A stretch of 64,000 nucleotides of DNA from CAZTAO01 sp964611645 (GTDB lineage Bacteria > Armatimonadota > UBA5829), in NCBI GenBank assembly GCA_964611645.1, contig CAZTAO010000006.1, positions 99,218 to 163,217 on the forward strand, given 5' to 3'. The translations under genes and the position numbers were made by a program. Below the pieces are notes generated by a model, which saw only the letters and a list, made by a program, of their open reading frames with translations, searched no databases and was not told where the DNA came from. Of the stretch, positions 57,985-64,000 are shown piece after piece (within the stretch, counting starts at the first letter, position 1; each line of letters begins with the position of its first letter).

Positions 57985-60900
57985 ATGCGAAGAATCATAC
58001 CTGCAGTCGCGTTATTGGCGTTGTTGATGATTGCCGTATCAATTGTTTCGACGGAAGCAGCCGACAAAACCCCGTGGTGGAAACAGCAGAAGATACGGTT
58101 CATGTGGGGGTGCTGGGCGCCCACCGGCACCGAAGTTCCCGACCAGGTGATGAAGAACGCCGCGCAGTGCGGGGCTACGGTCTTCGCGGAGTTGTGGGTT
58201 TACAATGAAGTCAATGCCCGCAAGGCCAAGAAGCTGGGCATGCAGTATTTCGCCGGGTTGCAGGCTCGGTACCCGCTGTGGGACGCCGCAGGGGGCAGGT
58301 CGTGGGTAGGGGAGAATGGCAAATCCGATGACCAGCAGAGCGAGGGCAAGTACTGGGTGAAATGTCCTCTTGATGATGCAGTATACGAGCGGTGGCTTGT
58401 AACTCCGATCCTGGCGGGCGCGAAAGAGGGGATAGTAGACGGCGTGAGCGTCGACTGGGAAGCGGCGGGCTATGCGTCGACCCCCTGCTACTGCGATGAC
58501 TGCTTCGCTAGGTTCCTGGAGTTCAAGGGGATCAAGGAAGCCCTGCCTGAGGCGACCAAGCGCTTTGAGCTTGTCAAGGAGCGCGGGTTGGCGCAGGCGT
58601 ATGAAGACTACTTCCACCAGCGGCGCTTCGAGATGTTCACGAGCCTCCGCAAGAAGCTGCAGGCGGTGAACCCCGACTTCCTCTTCGCCTCCTACGATAT
58701 GCTTTACACCGATTTCACTCGCGCATTGAGCACGCCCGAGGCGCCCTTTATAATCCTCGACGCCAGGCACTACTACTACGATGACCGCAAGCCCTGGTGG
58801 GAGTCCTACAGCCACAGGCTCAGGCAGGAGGGCTATCTGTACATTCCCGGCGGGTGGGACAACGCGATTCTTGGCTCCCAGGTGTCGCAAGTCAACGCCG
58901 CACAGTGGATCTACGAGACCTCCATCAACGAGGACGGCTGCTGGATATGGTTTGAGCACGAACTCACCAACGATATGCTCCGGGCCTACAGCTCCGCTGA
59001 CCAGAGGCTGCGAACCGTTCAGGACAGGGTCGGGAAGTATCTTTTCGATGGCAAGCGGGACAGCAATTTCGTAACCGCCAGCGAGTGGTCTGGCCGACCG
59101 GAGCTTCAGCAAGCGGTACTCTCCTGCACATTCCAACTGGGTAACGAGTTCCTGGCGCAAGTGAACAACCTCGATGCGGAGTGGCCGCTGCGGGTGCGTC
59201 TGCGTTTCCCGTATCTTCCGGCAGGCCAGCGGTGGACCGTGCGCGACGCGATGAGCGACCAGTACTACTCCAAAGACGGAGCGTCCGCCGTGTGGACATC
59301 AGCCGAGCTTCTTGCAGGCGTGGTGGTCCCGATGGAGCCTCGCTCCGATCTGTTTGTGTTGGTGTCACCGGCTAAGCGAACGCCCAAAGTCGATGCGAAT
59401 CACCTGATGTTCTCGCGGGAGTTCGAGGTCCATCCCAGCTTTGAGGCGGCTTCGGCGAAGGCTGGGGTGGTGAAGGGAAACGGGTTCAACCTGCCCAAAG
59501 ACGGCTGGAAGTTCAAGATGGACGCGGCAGATGCGGGGGTCAAGGCCAAGTGGTTTGAGCCGACCTCCCCGCTGGATGGTTGGGTTCCTATCTCTACTGA
59601 GTCCTTCTGGGGAGGCAAAGGCGGGGATGGAGCAGGGTGGTACCGGGGCGACGTGAATATTCCCGCGCTGCCCGAGGGCAAACCGGTCTTCCTGCACTTC
59701 GGCGCGGTGGACGAGGAACTGATGCTGTGGGTGGACGGTGTGTTTGCCGGCGAGCACAACATCGGTCCCACGGGCTGGGACCAGCCATTTTCCATTGACG
59801 TCACGGGCAAGCTTACCCCCGGCAAGCATCATCTCGCAATGCGGGTGTTCAACTCGGCGTCAGCGGGCGGAATCTGGAAGCCGATCAGCATTCAGGACAG
59901 CGCCACCGGCGAAGGCGGGGGTATGGGCGATATTGGCACGGACCGCCTGGTGTACACCGCCACCGAGCCTATCGCCAAGGAACAGATGGCATTTGAGGGG
60001 GGGTGCGGGGTTGGCACACTCACCAGCAATACCATCCACACGATCAACGCCGACGGCACAAACCAGGTGCGGGTGCGGCAGTTGCACGGAGATCTGTGGT
60101 CGCCAAGCTACTCACCGGACGGCAAGAAGATAGCCTTTGTACACGAAACCATGGGCCGCGGGCAGGTGTTTGTGATGAATGCGGACGGGTCGGACGCCGT
60201 CAACATCAGCAAGAACGAGTTCTGCGACCGCTCGCCCGTGTGGTCGCCCGATGGCGGCAAGATAGCGTTTGCATCTGACAGACAGGGCGATTGGGATATC
60301 TGGGTGATGAACGCCGACGGCAGCGGGCAGAAGAAGATGGCGGGCAATGCGGGCTTGGACCGCGCGCCTGCGTGGTCGCCGGACGGCACGAAGCTGGCTT
60401 GGGAGAGCCGCGTGTCGGGTATGCCCAACATCTGGGTGTGCGATGCCGATGGGCGCAATCCTCACCAGCTTGTAGCCTCGGACAAGCCCCTGAAGCTCCA
60501 GGAGGCGAGGCCGTATCTGACCCCACCGGCAGTCGTGGACATAAAGCCGAGCTTCCCGGACAATGCCTTCTACCTGACTGACCCGGTCTGGTCTCCCGAC
60601 GGCAAGCGCATAGCCTGCACCGGGCTGTCCGGGGGCAATATGGTTGCTGTGATCGATGCCGATGGGAGCAGGGTGCTTGAGGTTATTCCCTGGATTGCAG
60701 GCGTGGCCAATGTCATCTGGTCGCCGGACGGCACGCGTCTGGCAGGCACTCTGCGCACCGCGCCCAGCGAATCGGAGCGGTCCGGTGTGTTCGTGGTGAA
60801 AGTCGACGGGCTGGAGAACTACAAGTGGCTGGTGGATGTCACGCCCACCGGGCCAAGGCTGGGCGGAGCGGCCCGCATGGGGATGAACACCTGGTACTCC

Positions 60901-61104
60901 AACGGCAGCGCGCAGCCCAGGCGAGTGATAAAGACATTCGAGAGCCTCAAGTGGTCACCCGACGGCAAGAAGCTGGCGTTCTCATCGGACCTGGACCCGA
61001 CCGGAGCCTTCTACGTTTACACCATCTCCCCGGAAGGCGGCTCCCCAGCAAGGCTGGACTCAACCCAAAGCGCCTGGCCGAACGAGGTAGATTGGCGACC
61101 CTAG
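57985..61104 (+). CDS. Secreted TIM-barrel plus PD40-propeller protein, copy 2 with extra domain
   Basis: A 1039-residue paralog. The ATG at 57985 follows AAGGAAGAG; the in-frame ATG at 57964 lacks such a site. Signal RRIIPAVALLALLMIAVSIV, then PWWKQQKIRFMWGCW. It keeps VDWEAAGY, CYCDDCF and WWESYSHRL. Uniquely, ~135 residues are inserted between barrel part and propeller (DNA ~59470-59910): FYRGDV-type strands, FLHFGAVDEELMLWVDG and WDQPFSIDVTGKLTPGKH, matching a GH2-type sugar-binding jelly roll. The PD40 propeller fills the rest. Ends WPNEVDWRP like copy 1. Confidence 0.75.
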   Translation: MRRIIPAVALLALLMIAVSIVSTEAADKTPWWKQQKIRFMWGCWAPTGTEVPDQVMKNAAQCGATVFAELWVYNEVNARKAKKLGMQYFAGLQARYPLWDAAGGRSWVGENGKSDDQQSEGKYWVKCPLDDAVYERWLVTPILAGAKEGIVDGVSVDWEAAGYASTPCYCDDCFARFLEFKGIKEALPEATKRFELVKERGLAQAYEDYFHQRRFEMFTSLRKKLQAVNPDFLFASYDMLYTDFTRALSTPEAPFIILDARHYYYDDRKPWWESYSHRLRQEGYLYIPGGWDNAILGSQVSQVNAAQWIYETSINEDGCWIWFEHELTNDMLRAYSSADQRLRTVQDRVGKYLFDGKRDSNFVTASEWSGRPELQQAVLSCTFQLGNEFLAQVNNLDAEWPLRVRLRFPYLPAGQRWTVRDAMSDQYYSKDGASAVWTSAELLAGVVVPMEPRSDLFVLVSPAKRTPKVDANHLMFSREFEVHPSFEAASAKAGVVKGNGFNLPKDGWKFKMDAADAGVKAKWFEPTSPLDGWVPISTESFWGGKGGDGAGWYRGDVNIPALPEGKPVFLHFGAVDEELMLWVDGVFAGEHNIGPTGWDQPFSIDVTGKLTPGKHHLAMRVFNSASAGGIWKPISIQDSATGEGGGMGDIGTDRLVYTATEPIAKEQMAFEGGCGVGTLTSNTIHTINADGTNQVRVRQLHGDLWSPSYSPDGKKIAFVHETMGRGQVFVMNADGSDAVNISKNEFCDRSPVWSPDGGKIAFASDRQGDWDIWVMNADGSGQKKMAGNAGLDRAPAWSPDGTKLAWESRVSGMPNIWVCDADGRNPHQLVASDKPLKLQEARPYLTPPAVVDIKPSFPDNAFYLTDPVWSPDGKRIACTGLSGGNMVAVIDADGSRVLEVIPWIAGVANVIWSPDGTRLAGTLRTAPSESERSGVFVVKVDGLENYKWLVDVTPTGPRLGGAARMGMNTWYSNGSAQPRRVIKTFESLKWSPDGKKLAFSSDLDPTGAFYVYTISPEGGSPARLDSTQSAWPNEVDWRP

Positions 61105-61163
61105 CGGCACTTTCGGAATCCCGCGGTACACGAATGATCTCTATGAAGCGAAGGAATGGTGAA

Positions 61164-63890
61164 ATGCGTAAAATGGTGATCCCAATCGTGTTGATGACGT
61201 TGGTGATGATGGCCGTGCTGGCTGTCTCGTCGGAAGCCGCGGGGGAAGCTCCCTGGTGGAAAGAGAAGAAGATTCGGTTTATGTGGGGCTGCTGGGGTCT
61301 TGCCGGGGCCGACAAGACCGTAGATTGGGTGGGGCGGCCTGTGCCTCGGGAGGTCTTCCGCAACGTCGCTTTGTCCGGCGCTACTGTCTATGCTGACACC
61401 TGGATATACAACCCCGCCCACGCCCGCACGGCCAAGGAATTCGGCATGAGATATTTTGCGCCGACCCACCTTGCCCACATGACCGACAAACCCGGTGGCC
61501 GTACGTGGATCAACAAGGATGGTGTGGAGGTCCCGAAGTTCCCAGGCACCCCCGGTCACCTGTTCCGCTGCCCGCTGGATGAGTTTGTCTACGAGCGGTG
61601 GCTTGTGGGCGATGAGAAGATGGCAGGGATTCGCGAGGGCATCATAGATGGCGTCACGGTAGACTGGGAGTCTACAGAGGCGGACATCTGCTACTGCGAC
61701 GACTGCTTCGGCAAGTTCCTGGAGTCCCAGGGGACAAAGATAGACCTGCCGGAGAAGTCGAAGCGGTTCGCGTGGGTCGAGGAGCGCAGGCTCGCGCAGA
61801 CCTATGAGGAGAACTACCACAAGCGGCGCGTGGCGATGTTTGCCGGCATCCGCAAGAAGATGCAGGGGGTGAACCCCAACTTCCTGTTTGCCTCCTACAA
61901 CGTGCTGCAGCCCAGACTTATCGACTTCATGCAGGCGATGAACACGCCCGAGAGGCCGTTCATAGTCCTGGACGCGAGGCATTACCAGAACGATGACCGC
62001 AAGCCCTGGTGGGAGTCTTACAGCGCGCGGCTGAAGCAGGATGGCTATATCTATATCCCCGGCGGCTGGAGCAATTCGCTGTTCGGCGCTCAGCCCTCGC
62101 AGGTCAGCGCCGCCCGGTGGCTCTACGAGACCTCGATCAACGAGGATGGCGTGTGGATGTGGTTTGAGCACCAGCTAACAGACGATAACCTCCGCGCCTA
62201 CTCCTCCGCCGACCGCGACATTCGAGCGGCGACGCGCAGGGTAGGAAAGTTCCTGTTTGACGGCAAACGCGATCTCAACTTCGCGACGGTGGTGGAGTGG
62301 ACGGGCCGCCCAGATCTGGAGAAGGCGGTTGTCCAGCGCTCATACAAACTGGGAAATGAGTATCTGGCGCACCTGAACAACGTCAATTCCGACTGGCCGA
62401 TGCGCGTGCGTATCCGGTTCCCACGCCTGGAGGACGGCAAGAAGTGGACAGTGCGCGACCCCATGGGCGACCTGTATTACACCCAGGACAAGAAGTCGGC
62501 GGTGTGGACGACCGCGCAGCTCAAGGCGGGTGTGGTTGTGGCAATGGAGGCTCGCAGCGACCTGTTCCTGCAGGTTTCCCCCGCCCGTGGCAACCCGAAG
62601 GTTGACGCGTCCGCCCTGATCTACTCGCGCGAGATCGATGATCTGCCAGAACACGCCGATGCCGACGCGAAGGCTGTGTTTCCGGATCCGCCCACTGCGG
62701 GCAGTCCCTCCGGCCGCCTTGTCTACACCGCGACTCAGCAGATGCCCGGGCTTGAGAACCCGTGGTACTCCGGAGTAGGCACAATCAGCATCAACAGCAT
62801 CTTCTCAGTAGATGGAGATGGGGTAGGCAGAACCCGCCTGCGGCAGTTGCAGGGGCACCTGTGGTCTCCCAGCCACTCGCCGGACGGCAGCAAGATAGTA
62901 TTCGTCCACTATGCGCGGGGCCGCAGGCAGATATTCGTCTCCAATGCGGATGGGCAGTCGGCGGTGAACATCAGCAAGAATGCGTTCTGCGACCGCTCGC
63001 CGGTGTGGTCTCCCGATGGTGCAAAGATAGCATTCATATCCGACCGCGAGGGCGACTGGGACATCTGGACTATGAGCGCCGACGGCAGCAATCAGCGCCG
63101 CCTTGCTGGCAACCCGGGCTTGGACCGCGCCCCTGCCTGGTCTCCCGACGGCAAGCGCATCGCCTGGGAGAGCCACACTTCAGGCACACCCAACATATGG
63201 GTCTGTGACTCGGACGGCCGCAACAGCCACCCGCTCATCGACCCGACGAAGCCGCTGAAGTTTCAGTCGGTGATGCAGTCGCAGCCGGGTGTTTTCCAGA
63301 TAGAGGATGCAGCCGGCGCGAAACCGGTGTTCGCGGACAATACGATGTATATGTGGGACCCGGTCTGGTCGCCGGATGGCAAGCGCATAGCAGCCGGCGC
63401 GCTGCACAGTATGGCTGGGGACACGATCGCCATTCTGGAGTCGGATGGGTCGGGGCTGGTCCAACTCATCTATGGGATAGTGGGTGTTGCAAACGTGACG
63501 TGGTCGCCTGACGGCAAACAGCTTGCGGGCACACTGCGCACCTCGCCGCAGGAGTCCGAGCGGTCGGGAATCTTCATCATCAAGGCGGATGGCACCGAGA
63601 ACTATCGCTGGCTGGTTGATGTCTCACCCACCGGCCCAAGGCTGGGTGGAGTGGGCCGAGTCGGCTCCACGACCTGGTATTCCAGCGGCAGCGCGCAGCC
63701 AAGGCGGGTGGTGAAGACCTTCCAGTCACTCACCTGGTCCCCGGATGGCAAGTCCCTGGCATTCACCTCGGACATGGACCCAACCGGCGCATTCTATGTC
63801 TACACCGTCAACCCCGAAGGCGGAGCGCCCAAGCGCCTGGACGCCACACTAAGCGCCTGGCCCAACGAGGTGGCTTGGAGGATGCGGTAG
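61164..63890 (+). CDS. Secreted TIM-barrel plus PD40-propeller protein, copy 3
   Basis: A 908-residue paralog closest in layout to copy 1 and in N-terminal sequence to copy 2. Start at 61164 after AAGGA, aligned with the copy 2 start. Signal RKMVIPIVLMTLVMMAVLAV, PWWKEKKIRFMWGCW, VDWESTEADI, CYCDDCF, WWESYSARLKQDGYIYIPGG, then the propeller with SPDGAKIAFISDREGDWDIW and the ending WPNEVAWRMR. It lacks the inserted jelly roll of copy 2. Last gene of the tandem array; a hairpin follows 12 bases on. Confidence 0.75.
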   Translation: MRKMVIPIVLMTLVMMAVLAVSSEAAGEAPWWKEKKIRFMWGCWGLAGADKTVDWVGRPVPREVFRNVALSGATVYADTWIYNPAHARTAKEFGMRYFAPTHLAHMTDKPGGRTWINKDGVEVPKFPGTPGHLFRCPLDEFVYERWLVGDEKMAGIREGIIDGVTVDWESTEADICYCDDCFGKFLESQGTKIDLPEKSKRFAWVEERRLAQTYEENYHKRRVAMFAGIRKKMQGVNPNFLFASYNVLQPRLIDFMQAMNTPERPFIVLDARHYQNDDRKPWWESYSARLKQDGYIYIPGGWSNSLFGAQPSQVSAARWLYETSINEDGVWMWFEHQLTDDNLRAYSSADRDIRAATRRVGKFLFDGKRDLNFATVVEWTGRPDLEKAVVQRSYKLGNEYLAHLNNVNSDWPMRVRIRFPRLEDGKKWTVRDPMGDLYYTQDKKSAVWTTAQLKAGVVVAMEARSDLFLQVSPARGNPKVDASALIYSREIDDLPEHADADAKAVFPDPPTAGSPSGRLVYTATQQMPGLENPWYSGVGTISINSIFSVDGDGVGRTRLRQLQGHLWSPSHSPDGSKIVFVHYARGRRQIFVSNADGQSAVNISKNAFCDRSPVWSPDGAKIAFISDREGDWDIWTMSADGSNQRRLAGNPGLDRAPAWSPDGKRIAWESHTSGTPNIWVCDSDGRNSHPLIDPTKPLKFQSVMQSQPGVFQIEDAAGAKPVFADNTMYMWDPVWSPDGKRIAAGALHSMAGDTIAILESDGSGLVQLIYGIVGVANVTWSPDGKQLAGTLRTSPQESERSGIFIIKADGTENYRWLVDVSPTGPRLGGVGRVGSTTWYSSGSAQPRRVVKTFQSLTWSPDGKSLAFTSDMDPTGAFYVYTVNPEGGAPKRLDATLSAWPNEVAWRMR

Positions 63891-63902
63891 CTTCTGGCGA
63901 TG

Positions 63903-63926
63903 GGTGGCGATCTCCGAATCGCCACC
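63903..63926. terminator. Hairpin after the tandem array
   Basis: Perfect 9-base arms GGTGGCGAT/ATCGCCACC with a 6-base loop, but followed by CCCC rather than T. Possible transcript end or repeat unit between convergent genes. Confidence 0.45.
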
Positions 63927-63958
63927 CCCCAGACCCCATCCCTCCCAGGGCAATCGCT

Positions 63959-64000
63959 TTAGAAAGTCTGTAGCAGTTCGGCCAGGTATTGGTCGTCGTG
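63959..64000 (-). CDS. C-terminal end of a minus-strand gene
   Basis: A frame enters from the right edge and ends TAA at 63959; the visible 13 residues read HDDQYLAELLQTF. Convergent placement and coding-like composition support a real gene end, but the family cannot be told. Confidence 0.4.
   Translation of the reverse strand, partial: HDDQYLAELLQTF

Overview
The window is 64 kb of GC-rich chromosome from a didermic, heterotrophic bacterium. Three things point, by inference, to the Armatimonadota (or a close neighbour) rather than Proteobacteria: an SLH-domain plus coiled-coil plus beta-barrel porin, three prepilin-like proteins with a C-terminal H-x9-DG motif, and a large load of secreted TIM-barrel and beta-propeller glycan-type proteins. 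Nearly every base lies in or next to a gene. I saw no rRNA, tRNA, CRISPR array, phage or insertion sequence, but several families of dispersed palindromic repeats occur.

Layout. 1-1 kb: 3' end of a glycoside hydrolase-like gene and a tiny Cys-rich gene. 1-9 kb: a minus-strand trio (LOG-family protein, RNB nuclease, DUF3887/alpha-beta hydrolase lipoprotein), a DUF2330 membrane protein, a PcrA-type helicase and a TPR membrane protein. 9.4-16.3 kb: conserved housekeeping in the order obgE-proB-(two small membrane proteins)-proA-nadD-LCP-rsfS, all minus strand. 16.5-23 kb: a sugar-modification cassette (aminotransferase, WbqC-like, N-acetyltransferase, ArnC-like GT2, small multidrug-type flippase, then methyltransferase and GT39-like protein on the other strand). 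23-25 kb: a secreted protein and an AAA/DUF4143 ATPase. 25-31 kb: a minus-strand run with two ABC-2 export systems, a SagB-type FMN oxidoreductase, a LolA-like protein and a small membrane protein. 31-36 kb: a tandem pair of 700-residue secreted TIM-barrel proteins. 35.7-38.3 kb: three monocistronic prepilin genes. 38.5-43 kb: SLH porin with a long leader, ferredoxin, HgdB-like protein, queE-queD. 43-64 kb: secreted proteins, namely a beta-helix protein, a VIT-domain protein coupled to a propeller protein, a sialidase-like protein, an esterase, a DUF6259-like protein, a SUMF1-like protein and a tandem trio of TIM-barrel plus PD40-propeller proteins. The window ends in the last 13 codons of a minus-strand gene.

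Most notable observations: dispersed palindromic elements inserted in frame into proB and into the propeller gene at 48.2 kb; a three-gene prepilin regulon with near-identical promoters and 5'-end mRNA hairpins; an Arn-like lipid-linked amino-sugar cassette using a WecE-type transaminase; a VIT-domain protein whose middle is three 51-residue tandem repeats; and recent tandem amplification of secreted glycan-type genes. All function calls come from reading motifs by eye; no database search was run.
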